This document shows positions 34,813 through 44,375 of a stretch of DNA of 64,000 nt, in pieces. This stretch comes from Rhabdophis nuchalis. Lineage: Eukaryota; Chordata; Lepidosauria; Squamata; Natricidae. The notes under the pieces were generated by a model. That model worked only from the letters and a program-made list of their open reading frames with translations. It was not told the origin of the DNA and ran no database searches. The position numbers and the translations under genes are program-made. How positions within the stretch are numbered: position 1 is the first letter of the stretch; every line of letters starts with the position of its first letter. The stretch covers positions 79,136,715-79,200,714 of the forward strand of contig CM077646.1 in assembly GCA_039707465.1 (NCBI GenBank), in the 5' to 3' direction.

Positions 34813-35543
34813 GGTGACCAGACGTCCCGCTTTTGGCGGGACAATCACGCTTTCAAAGAATTAGTCCCGCCTCCCGCGGCCTCTTCAAAATGTCCCACTT
34901 GTTGCCTGGGGCGGCGGGCAGGTGGCGGGCGTTCTGCACGCGCTCAGACAGGGGCACGGGCAGGAAGCAGCGGGCTGGCGGGCAGGCGGAAGGGGAGGGC
35001 CGGCGAGGGAGGAGCCAGACAGGCACCAGGCGGCGGAAGAAGAGGAGAGCCAGCTGGAGCCCGCACAGCCCTGAAGTTTCTGCTGCGCCACCATGCGCTG
35101 AGAGCGGCCGGCCGGAAGCCCCACCGCCGCCTCCTCGCCCGGCTCGTACCGGGTGCCCATGGCGAGACGGGCGGGCAGCGCTGGGGCTTCCTGCCGGCCG
35201 CTCTAAGCGCATGGCGGCGCAGTGGAAACTTCAGGGCCGCATGGGCTCTGGCTGGCTCTCCTCTTCTTCCACCGCCTGGTGCCTGTCTGGCTCCTCCCTT
35301 GCCGGCCCTCCCCTTCCGCCTGCCCGCACCCCGTGCTTCTGAGCGTGTGCAGTGCGCCCGCCGTCTGCCCGGCACCGCCGCCCCAGCAGATGCTTACCTG
35401 CAGTACCCTGCTCGGGGGGGGGGGAGGGAGGGGGTCGGCTTGCGTGCACCCTGGCCAGTGAGGGAAGTGTGCAGCGAGGAGCTGGGAAAGGCCCCCCCAC
35501 GGTCGATGGTGTCCCGCTTTAGGAAAGTAGAAATCTGGTCACC
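34813..35543. mobile_element. TTAA-flanked, GC-rich fold-back DNA element
   Basis: Ends GGTGACCAGA / TCTGGTCACC directly flanked by TTAA at 34809-34812 and 35544-35547; the motif GCGGGAC recurs subterminally on both sides. The interior is over 65% GC by eye and is a long inverted repeat: 34921-35115 pairs with about 35190-35365 (for example GAGGGAGGAGCCAGACAGGC against GCCTGTCTGGCTCCTCCCTT). TTAA duplication suggests piggyBac-type mobilisation (inference). Confidence 0.75.
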
Positions 35544-35547
35544 TTAA

Positions 35548-36769
35548 TTATACTTAGAATATGGAAAACATATTGTAGGCTGCAATCCTATCCAAGAGTT
35601 ACTTAAGAAATCTGATCTCTGTAACTTGCTTTTAAAACCCTCTGCATAGGGTTGGGATGTTGAAATACAAAAGAAAATAGAGGCATTACCTAATATAGGT
35701 AATTTTGTAGAAGTTATGTAAGTAATTGTGGGAAACGTTCTGAAAATTGTATTAATACTATTAAAATCAGAAATGTAGGGAATGTATTATTCAATATGTC
35801 CTTAAATACGAACCAGTTTTGAAAATTACTCAATTGCCCATGTCATTCTTTACTAAATTTCATTCATTGCCGCTATTAAAAATAATTTGCTATAAGATTT
35901 ACATTTATAGATTATTGAAATAAGAATAACATTTTGATCAAAATTATTAAATTGCACACATGTGTGCATGTATCCCATTGTCTGTCTAAAAGTGTTGAAA
36001 GCTACCTGAACGACTACAAAGGGAAGAGCCAAAATTGTCCTCAGAAGTCAGTGCAGTCATGTGACATTTTGCTTTATGACAGCACCAGTTACAATTGTGG
36101 TCATGAGCCAAGGATTACCTGAACATTTTATGTGGCTTATTATGCCAATTATATTTTTGTCTGTAGAAATTAGATGCTCCCTATCCCACCCTTCTTCGTG
36201 TCTCTTCTTTATTAAAAAAAAAGTAGCTTTTAATAGTTCTTCGTAGTTGGCTGAGCTTAAAACATTTAGATATTAATGTGCTCTCTGTGTCTTTTAACTA
36301 CATTTTAAATGAATTAACTTTAAACAAGATACTGTATAATTGAAATGTTAAAATCATTTTTTTTTAAAGCATTGCTTTTATCTGGTTTGCAAACTTTCAT
36401 TTTGCTCCTTTTTCCATTAACTTTCTTCTTGCTCATTGCCATCAAGTTTTAAAATGTGGGTCCACTTGATTATGCTCACGTATCCCTTATGGAAATACTC
36501 CAGTAGCTGCCACTTAATTGCCAAATTACTACTATGAATACAGAAACATGATTCAAATCTGCCAAAACAGAAGAATAGCAACAATATAATTTGCTCTTGT
36601 TTTAAAAAAATATTGCAGAACTATCTCAAATGATTTATTTATTATTTATTAAACTTGTCAATAGAATTCCTTGTTAGCATATTTTACAGTGGAATTTAAT
36701 TCAAACCCTATTACTTATTGTAAATGTGAGTGTGAGTAGGGCAGTTCTGATATGTGTTTGTGTTTCTAG
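35548..36769. other. 3' end of the large intron
   Basis: AT-rich. A fragment at about 36005-36120 (CAGTCATGTGACATTTTGCT, ACAATTGTGGTCATGAGCCA, AGGATTACCTG) resembles the end of the repeat family at 19.2-19.97 kb. A TTTATTTATTATTTATTAAA stretch near 36633 resembles an antisense LINE tail. Confidence 0.5.
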
Positions 36770-36898
36770 GTACGAGCACACCAGTTAGTTTTACCACCTT
36801 GTGATGTAGTGATCAAAGCTGTAGCTGACTATGTCCGTAATATTCAAGACACCTCTGATTTGGATGCCATAGCTAAAGATGTTTTTCAACATTCACAG
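36770..36898 (+). CDS. FAM120A: FAM120A, internal exon (3rd in window)
   Basis: 129 bases, 43 codons, phase 0 to phase 0, reading VRAHQLVLPPCDVVIKAVAD then YVRNIQDTSDLDAIAKDVFQHSQ. The acceptor is TTTCTAG|GTACGA and the donor TCACAG|GTAAAA, the latter running into a poly-A stretch. The sequence is alpha-helical in character and highly conserved in FAM120A; it lies just C-terminal to the XPG/PIN-like domain. Confidence 0.94.
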
Positions 36899-37204
36899 GT
36901 AAAAAAAAAAGAATAAAAGTTCAAGGGTGTATAGTTCTTAGAGTATGTTGCAGTACTTGTGAATTGCATTACATAAATATGGCTTTTATTTTTACTTGTG
37001 TTTTATAATTCTCTTTGTAAGAATTGCTAAAGATGATCAGAACTTAGAAGAATTTTTGTTTATTGCTTGTCCGTGAAAGAAACCCTTAGTTTGACTGATT
37101 GCCTTTATACAGTTGCAAAAAGTTTATAACTGTATAGTAATGCTGGTAGAACTGTGCATTTGTGTATTTAATTTTAATAAATGTTAATTTTAACATTCTT
37201 TTAG
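36899..37204 (+). other. FAM120A short intron (306 bp)
   Basis: GTAAAA...TTTTAG. AT-rich, no repeat seen. Confidence 0.9.
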
Positions 37205-37301
37205 TCTAGAACGGATGACAAAGTTAAACGATTTAAGAGAGCAGTTGCATATTATTCAGCAACTAATAAACCTATGCCATTTCATCCACCACATTACCTA
37301 G
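37205..37301 (+). CDS. FAM120A: FAM120A, internal exon (4th in window)
   Basis: 97 bases, phase 0 in and phase 1 out, encoding SRTDDKVKRFKRAVAYYSAT and NKPMPFHPPHYL plus the first base of a Gly codon. The acceptor is CTTTTAG|TCTAGA and the donor CCTAG|GTAAGT, a strong U1 match. It is separated from the preceding exon by a short 306-base intron with no recognisable repeat. The basic DDKVKRFKR stretch matches the family, with small substitutions relative to mammals. Confidence 0.93.
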
Positions 37302-38676
37302 GTAAGTTCTTATACTCCTGTAAGATATTGAAGGATTTTGGTTAAAGCCATTGTTTCTTCAAGCTGGCAATTTGCAGATGTATTAGAACCTCAATCTATA
37401 GTAATCAGTCTGAAATTGAGAAATACTATTTTATGATATATAAAATAATAGAGAAGGTTATAATTTATAAATTATAAGATTATAAAAAAGACACTAATTC
37501 TGTAAAAAGTTGACAATTACTAGTATTTTAAATTGTAGCAATAGTGTAGAAATACAGTATATTTTATTTGAAATGTATGTATGAAAAAGTAGCCATATGG
37601 ACCTTGTTGGTCAGTGTAGTACCTCAACACAAAGGTAAACTTTGTTTTGAAAGAAAGGCAACCAATTTTACATAGACTCAGAATGAAATCTCTTAGTAAT
37701 CAAGACAGATAAATTTTATTCCATATAATCATGACAATCTAAAGCTAGAGCTTTTACTATTAATTGCATTAGCAGAATTTAAAAAAACAGAAGCACAAAA
37801 CTGGAGCAAATGAGTAAATGTCAGTTTTCATTGGTTGATGATGTTACTTCAGTAAACAATTAAAGTTGTAGTCTGTAGTAAATATTATGACCCTTGTCTT
37901 CCTATTTCACAATAGTCTGATTATTCTGAGATTTGTTTATTTAGTGTATTCTGAGTTAAGTCACATTGACAAAGCGAGGCAATATTGGTTTGTTGCATGG
38001 ATTGTCTTCTGTATCTTAAACTGAGCAATGTGTTTATGTTCTATAGAATAAGATCTATTTTTCCAGTTTTAGTGGGCTAGTTAAAAGCAAAAACACCAGT
38101 AGCTATACAAATACTGCTTGACCACAGTATGTAAAAGAAGGTAGTCTTCATATACTTTATTCTTTAAAATCTTGATTTCTGACCACCATAAGAGAATATG
38201 TTACTCAACTCCAGAGAATTATGAATTGTTTACTAGTATAATAAACTCCCTAGATTTTTATGCTTCTAGTTCTAAAAATCAGAATCAGATGCAGTACCTG
38301 TACACTGTACTTCTTTTCTATTAAAAAAAAAAAGCAAACAGTAGAGACTAAAATGGTGGGACTGTATCTATTATGTAAATAGAAAAGGAGAGTGTTTTGG
38401 AAAGAACATGAGATTGCCAGAAAACTGGCACTTAGCATAGAAAATCTCTCCTGAAAGAGACAGCAATGAAACAGAAATTGACAAAAGCTCTGAAATTTGA
38501 AGTAGACAAAAATAAATAACACTTTAATAAACAGGGTCAGAATTAAAAACATAAAATGGAAGCCTAACACCATGACCTAGATCTTTTATTTTCAATACTA
38601 AATAATCATCCAGATTTACATTGGACTATACTTCATGTAAGAGGGAAAAAACCTTTTTGTTTCCTCCCCTAAACAG
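37302..38676 (+). other. FAM120A intron (1375 bp)
   Basis: GTAAGT...AAACAG. No mobile element recognised; AT-rich unique-looking sequence. Confidence 0.85.
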
Positions 38677-38774
38677 GCAGACCAAATCACTTGGGAATGC
38701 CGGGTATAATGCCACCATATGTGTCTCATCAGATGCTTAACATTCCACAGTCTGCCCTGCAAGCAAAGCAAGCG
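38677..38774 (+). CDS. FAM120A: FAM120A, internal exon (5th in window), GC-type donor
   Basis: 98 bases (2 + 32 codons), phase 1 in and phase 0 out: RPNHLGMPGIMPPYVSHQML then NIPQSALQAKQA. The acceptor is CCTAAACAG|GCAGAC. The donor is GCG|GCAAGT, a GC-AG donor with an otherwise ideal consensus. The nearest GT, four bases downstream, would put the next exon out of frame and meet a TAG within a few codons, so the GC donor is required by frame. The segment is the Pro/Met-rich linker, one of the less conserved parts of the protein. Confidence 0.88.
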
Positions 38775-38899
38775 GCAAGTACATCCCCTCCCCCCTTTCT
38801 GCTAATCCTTCTGCTGTTGGAACTCATGATGCATGTATATGCGTGTGGGCAATATGCACAACTTTAAGAAAACATGGCCTAATTTATACTTTCTTTTAG
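38775..38899 (+). other. FAM120A GC-AG intron (125 bp)
   Basis: It begins GCAAGT and ends TTCTTTTAG. Only this donor keeps the frame between the flanking exons. The short length makes the exon pair easy to follow. Confidence 0.85.
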
Positions 38900-39180
38900 G
38901 CCCAGCCTATCTCTAGTCATGGTAACGCCCAGGGTCAGGGTCCATATCCCTATAGTCTGTCAGAACCTGCCATCACGTTGGACACAAGTGGAAAAAATCT
39001 TTCTGAGCAAAATTACAGCAACATTCCTCATGAAGGAAAACATACTCCATTATATGAACGATCCTCTCCAATAAATCCAGCTCAGAGTGGGAGCCCCAAT
39101 CATGTTGATTCGACATACTTTCCTGCCTCTTCTACATCATCTTCCTCAGATAATGATGAAGGCAGCGGAGGTGCTGTGAA
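38900..39180 (+). CDS. FAM120A: FAM120A, internal exon (6th in window), Ser-rich low-complexity linker
   Basis: 281 bases, phase 0 in and phase 2 out. It begins AQPISSHGNAQGQGPYPYSL, passes through EGKHTPLYERSSPINPAQSG and ends in the polyserine/acidic run SSTSSSSDNDEGSGGAV. The acceptor is TTCTTTTAG|GCCCAG and the donor GTGAA|GTAAGT. The HTPLYERSSPINP block is diagnostic for FAM120A. The region is predicted disordered, which fits a scaffold role. Only 125 bases of intron separate it from the previous exon. Confidence 0.94.
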
Positions 39181-39869
39181 GTAAGTACAACAAAAGACAG
39201 CAACATTGGCTAAAACAACCTGCTGTTGGCCTCACATTTCTTAAAAGTGAATCCAGATCTGGGCAAATAACTGTTTGGTAGAAGATTTTCCCAGCTGTCT
39301 CCTCAGCAGACCTTCAGCATGAAAAATATTTTCCTGCTGAAGAGGGATCTTGGGGAAATGGTATGAGCTGTAAAATTTGATGAAGATAGAGTGGGAATTC
39401 CTTAATTAAGGGGTCTTTGATGTGTGCCTTTTGCTTGAAAGAGACTAAAGATCATGCTCAGGTTGGTAAGATGAGATAAAGTGAGGAAGATCACATTGTG
39501 CCCATCCATTTCTATGGGATCCCTCTGATCTATTCTTTTATTTGTATATTAATACTTATGTATGGTAACAGTTTTACTTAAGATGAGTGTTTTTAATTAA
39601 GAAAAGGAGGAGATTTTTAAAAGTGACATTTTCCTAGTTGGCTCAGTAAAATATTTTACACTGGTCCTATTACCGAAAAATTATATAGTATTTGTGAAAT
39701 ATTTTGTATATTTTAAAATAATATTTTGCTCTTAACTGGTTGAAGTGTCAAAAGCTTTAAACTTTAACATAAATAATATTAAACTAAATCTTTCAGAAGA
39801 ATGGAAGCAAATTTCAGAGTAATGTTGACATAACCATAGTTTTGCTCTGTACTAATCAAAATAAGTTAA

Positions 39870-40130
39870 TCAGTCAATCAGGATAGAGCTGGAACAGATG
39901 TTGGAGGTCTCCTAGTCTAGCTCAAGCAGAAGTCCCCATATCATTTCAGATAGGTGGCTTTCCAGTCTTTCCTTAAAATCCTACAGTGATGAACCTCCCC
40001 TATATCTGAAGACAAGTTCTTCCACTGGTTAATTTTTCTCACTGTTCAAAAGTTTCTCTTTAATTTCAGCTTGCTCCTCCTTGATTAGTTTCCATCCATT
40101 GTTTCAGGCTTTTACTAATAAAGTTAGCAA
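39870..40130 (-). mobile_element. CR1-type LINE 3' fragment
   Basis: Plus-strand reading AGAGCTGGAACAGATGTTGG, AGGTCTCCTAGTCTAGCTCA, GATGAACCTCCCCTATATCT, CTTCCACTGGTTAATTTTTC, TTTCCATCCATTGTTTCAGG is the classic amniote CR1 3'-region pattern in antisense orientation. About a quarter of positions differ from the consensus as I remember it. Confidence 0.65.
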
Positions 40131-40540
40131 CAAATAACGTTCATTAATTGCCACAGGTACACGTGTTGACATATATAGGTTCAGCAAAGGGTGGGAAATC
40201 CATTCTAATGTTTTTTTAATTATTTGTATCCATAATTTGGGTGCAAATGTGACTTCTTAAACTATTTTTGTCTTTTGCTTCTTTAATTCTTTAATTGATA
40301 TTTAAATCCATCCCTCTCCATATTTTCAAAGTGCTCTATTGAAAATTAATATGACATAAACAAATCATGCAAATATGCAAAAAACTACTCTAAAAGAACA
40401 ATGTAAAACAAACATATTTAAATCAATTAAATTTTTTTAAAGGACTTACCTGGTGTTGTCATGACATCAGCTTGGGTGCAAAATATCAAGAATGGTAACT
40501 GAAAATGCTATTTCACCTGTTGGCTGAAACTAGTATAGGT

Positions 40541-41475
40541 AATCCTTGATTTACAACCACAATTAGAACAGGAATTTATGTCACTAAGCAATGCGATCAT
40601 AATGTGTGTCCTCACATGAACGCATTGCTTAGTGACAACAATTAGTGCAGTCATAGTTGCTGTTGTAACTCCAGACATACAGATCATTAAGCAGGAAATA
40701 GGAAGTCCCAGGTAAGATGAGCAGGAGCACCATAGGGGTGAGGGAAGCTAGCTGGGATACTGCAGTATGGCGCAAGCTCCGGGAGGCTGGAGAAAGAAGA
40801 TGTTGAATCCATGTTCCAGTGTGTTCCAGTGCAGAAAGGCTGGAAAGAGACTATGTTGCTACTCATGGGTTTCTTGGCACACTGTGGCTCTTGACCTCTC
40901 AGAAGAGCCCCCGAACTGCAGCATAACATGAAGCCTAGTGCCAGCCTGATCGAACAATGTGGCCAAAGGAACTTCTTACCACTCTGGAAAATCTACCGCT
41001 TCCAGTCTAGACCCAGCTATCTTTTAACACCTTGTACTCCAAATGCCTTAGTGCACTTCTCTGCCCCAATTGACTTTTTGTCATTTCTTGCTTCCTCTGT
41101 TGATGAGGTGTGCCTGGCTTCATCCTTTATGAAGCAGCTGCTGACCAGATGAAGCCCATCTTTCCCAGGCCCTGCAACAAAATTGTGTAAGACCTAGGGA
41201 AGAAAGCTTTCTGCGAACGGCGTGGCCAGGCATGCTTCATTAACAGCTGCAAGCAAGAAGGCAGCAAATATCAACTTAGGGTTGTAGGGCTCTGAGGTGC
41301 AGGGTACAGATGGAGGAAAGTAGGCAGTGGGGATAGTTAAACAGTGTCCATGTTTGACACAGCATGACCATGGGGTTGTTGCAGCAACCATAACTTGGAG
41401 ACTATTCATAAATCCCTAGTTCAACACCATCATAACTTTGATCAGTCACTGATTAAATGGTCATAGGCCATAGAG
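40541..41475. mobile_element. DNA-type repeat, long copy
   Basis: The left end TAGGTAATCCTTGATTTACA then ACCACAATTAGAACAGGAA resembles the complement of the right ends of the 19.2-19.97 kb repeats; the right side (CATCATAACTTTGATCAGTC, TAAATGGTCATAGG) is the decayed partner. The interior of about 800 bases is not coding by any motif I know. Confidence 0.45.
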
Positions 41476-41534
41476 TCTTGCATTATAATCCTGACAATAT
41501 TTCATTTGTCTGGGCTTTTTTCTCTCTCTTTCAG

Positions 41535-41622
41535 TCATGTTGGTGGAAACAAATTGAACTGGGAAAAAATGGGAACTCAGTCAGAAAATCAAGCATCTGG
41601 GGATCCAGGACACCAATCAAAG
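41535..41622 (+). CDS. FAM120A: FAM120A, internal exon (7th in window)
   Basis: 88 bases, phase 2 in and phase 0 out. The first base completes an Asn codon (AA|T), followed by HVGGNKLNWEKMGTQSENQA and SGDPGHQSK. The acceptor is a CT-rich tract ending TTTCAG|TCATGT and the donor is TCAAAG|GTAGTG. It encodes disordered linker that is variable relative to mammalian FAM120A but colinear with it. Confidence 0.9.
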
Positions 41623-43724
41623 GTAGTGTTTTGATCAATATTAAATTTATGCATATGTTTTAATGATTATTTGGTAGAAGACACAGAATCACCTAGAAGA
41701 TGAACTCACCATTTTTCCTGGATGATACAAATTGGGATCCATCCATTGACCAGTGAAGCAATATTTTCGCTTTCTTCTGTACAAGAAAAAAAAAATAATC
41801 TTCTCTGACTGCTATTTGACTAGTAGTGCAGAGCAGAAGAAAAGTAGTCTCTACTGTAAACAAATGCTTAGAAGGCTGGGCAAGTTGTAACCCAAAACTG
41901 CCAATGAAGTAGTTTTATTAATGTGAGAGTTCTATGCTTACTGGTGTAGAACTTTAAACTCATTGAAATCTGTTGTGTTTATTTCTCAGTAAAAATATGA
42001 ATTACATTACCTGAGCTGGAGAACAATCGGGTTGCAGCTAAGTGATATACTTTGCTGTGCATAATAATGAATGTAATTTTAGGAGAGGTGAAGAATTGAC
42101 TTGAGATTCTGATACTTATTTATTCTTTGTGGCATCAAACAAATAACTGCAGTAGGTAACAAGATTTATTTTTCTTTTCCTGCTGAGAATAATGTTTGTT
42201 GTGCATGGGTACAAATGGAAAAGTACAATAAGTTCATTCAGAAACTAATAAACCAGTTTTCTTTAAAATTTGGCTTATCTAAGAATACTACTTTATATAA
42301 TTGAATCTTGTTAAGTGTCCCATTTTAGCTGTTCCTGCTAAAGAATATGATTAATACAAGTTTTTAAAATCAGTTTGTACGGATAAGAAAATCACTTAGT
42401 CAAAAAATTTTAAAAAGGGAAGGCGTGAGTCTATTATCTAGAAAGTTTGTGGGAACTTGACCATGATTCACATATAGAAATATTTAGTATAGCATGCATC
42501 ATCACCACCCCTGGCATTTACATTCTCCTAAATCAGAAAGGAGGCACCCGAATTTGGTTTTTCTTTTCTCTCATATCCTTGTTCCTCCTCAAGTGTATAT
42601 TGTAATGGTTCGAACTGATAACTTTAAATCTAGTATTAAAAAATGTGCAGTGCATAATGCAAAAACATGCACTAATGCAAAAAAAAAAAAAAAAAAAAAA
42701 GCTGACCTCTCCTTACACAGTGGGTTTTCAAGGCTTTTAGCATTTGTCTAACATCAAGATTTCCTCCATTGGCAAGGGAGCTGCCATCCCTATTTCTCTA
42801 ATCCATAAGTTGGTTCAGTCAGTAGAAAAATATATCACTTCTTAAAAACTAAATAAAGAATGCAGAATAAAACTAGTACCCTTTTCCCCTGAAAATAAGA
42901 TCTCCATGGATAATAAGTGCAATCGGGTTATTGAGCGCATGTGTTAAAATAAGCCCCCCCCCCCAAAAAAATAAGCCCTCACCTAAAATATTTAAACACA
43001 TGCACAGCCGGTCCCACCATTTCCTGGGGGGAGGGGGGAACATGCACATGCCATCCACGCGGAACAGCCTCATGGAGGCCGTTCCCGCAAACCCTAGCTA
43101 CCGCCCCCTCCTTCTTTTAGTGGCTGCCACAAAAAGAGCGGCAGACCCAGTGACGCTAGGCCTGGCAAGAATGTGCCAGAAACAGAGACAGAACATCCTG
43201 CCTCTCTGGATCAGCTGATCTGTAGGCCACGGACTGAGGTTAAAGGTACCTCAAAAATAATAAGGCCAAGCGCTTATTTTGGTGGTCAAAAGAAAATAAG
43301 ATTCTGTCTTATTTTCGGGAAAGTACGGTAGCACTTGATATACAAATGGCAATGCAATTTCTAGCAAAATATTAATTTTTGATAAAATATTAAAAGTTTA
43401 GGAACTTTATTTCGGATTGAAGATTCTAAACAAGCCGTTTATTTAAAAAAGGAATTCAAACTGTTTGAGCTATGTTCAAGATATATCATTCCTGAATATT
43501 ATACAATTAATAGAACAATAAAATCATTATGAAGACATGGTCTCTGCATTCTCTGCTTCACCTCTTCTATACTGTAAAATTGAATTGGGTTGTTTGTTCT
43601 ATTTTCTGTAAATGTGTTGCAAATGTGATTGAATATACATACAGCCTTCTGGCTCTTAAGATTTCACAATATTCTCATTGTAAAAATGTTTCTGTTTCAA
43701 AAATGACTTTATTGTATATTGTAG
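41623..43724 (+). other. FAM120A intron (2.1 kb)
   Basis: GTAGTG...TTGTAG. Contains a poly-A run (42680-42700) and a TA-flanked MITE (42879-43328). The remainder is unremarkable. Confidence 0.85.
42879..43328. mobile_element. TA-flanked MITE, CCGTACTTTCCC subfamily
   Basis: TA at 42877-42878 and 43329-43330. The left end CCCTTTTCCCCTGAAAATAA and the complement of the right end CCGTACTTTCCCGAAAATAA pair with a few mismatches and one gap. The interior includes ATAAGCCC.../GGCTTATT-type inverted motifs. Non-coding. Confidence 0.75.
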
Positions 43725-43949
43725 GTGGAAGGTTCCTCTACTGTTTCTTCAGGGAATCAGGCAGCTGAAGTTAAAGGGAACCAAACCAGTAGTGCACAAA
43801 TCCCATGTCTGTTGTCAATGCCCACCAGGAACCATATGGATATTACCACTCCTCCATTACCTCCTGTAGCACCGGAAGTATTAAGAGTAGCAGAACACAG
43901 ACACAAAAAAGGATTAATGTATCCCTACATATTTCATATCCTAACCAAG
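43725..43949 (+). CDS. FAM120A: FAM120A, internal exon (8th in window)
   Basis: 225 bases, 75 codons, phase 0 to 0. It begins with variable linker (VEGSSTVSSGNQAAEVKGNQ) and then enters strongly conserved sequence: IPCLLSMPTRNHMDITTPPL, then the PPVAPEVLRVAEHRHKKGLM stretch, ending YPYIFHILTK. The acceptor is ATTGTAG|GTGGAA and the donor ACCAAG|GTAAAA. The conserved half marks the beginning of the central folded region shared by the FAM120 family. Confidence 0.95.
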
Positions 43950-44375
43950 GTAAAATTTTCTGGCAAGAATTTCAAAGAGATTAGTGTTATCTTTTGCTTT
44001 TAGTTCATGTGTTGGAGAAAATTTGATTTAGTAAAATGAACAATATATTTGGTTCACATTTACACAGTACCTTTTAAAAGAACTTGGGTTTCCTTTGACA
44101 GTGTACTTTACAAGATCAATACTATTCCTAGCTCGATACCAATTGTCTTAATGGATGAATATATAAGTATTTGTCCAAAACAAATTTTGTGTTAGGTTAC
44201 TTTTAAGTTCTTTTTTCTTTTTTCTTTTCAAACATACAAATACAAAAAATTTAGAAATAGACTACATTTACACAATGTTCATGTTCCTTCTTATAGCAGT
44301 TTCAAATCGGTACAATTCTTTTTATGCTATTTCCCCTTCTAATATGTTTCACTTAAGTTTCACCATTTTTAACCC

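Larger units (their letters stand above)
5851..36769 (+). other. FAM120A large intron (30.9 kb) rich in mobile elements
   Basis: Bounded by the donor AAG|GTAGAA and acceptor TTTCTAG|GTACGA. Individual elements inside are listed separately. No host exon is evident inside it; the long ORFs are repeat-derived. Confidence 0.85.
39181..41534 (+). other. FAM120A intron (2.35 kb)
   Basis: GTAAGT...TTTCAG. Contains a CR1-type fragment and a DNA-type repeat, listed separately. The first 690 bases show nothing recognisable. Confidence 0.85.

Noticed and set aside
34833..35547. Overlapping GC-rich ORFs up to 169 codons, resembling a CpG-island first exon
   Set aside because: They fall wholly inside a TTAA-flanked fold-back element, and the same peptides recur on both strands because of the inverted arms.
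38779..38784. GT donor for the exon ending at 38774
   Set aside because: It would add four bases, shift the next exon's frame and meet a TAG within a few codons. The GC donor keeps the frame.
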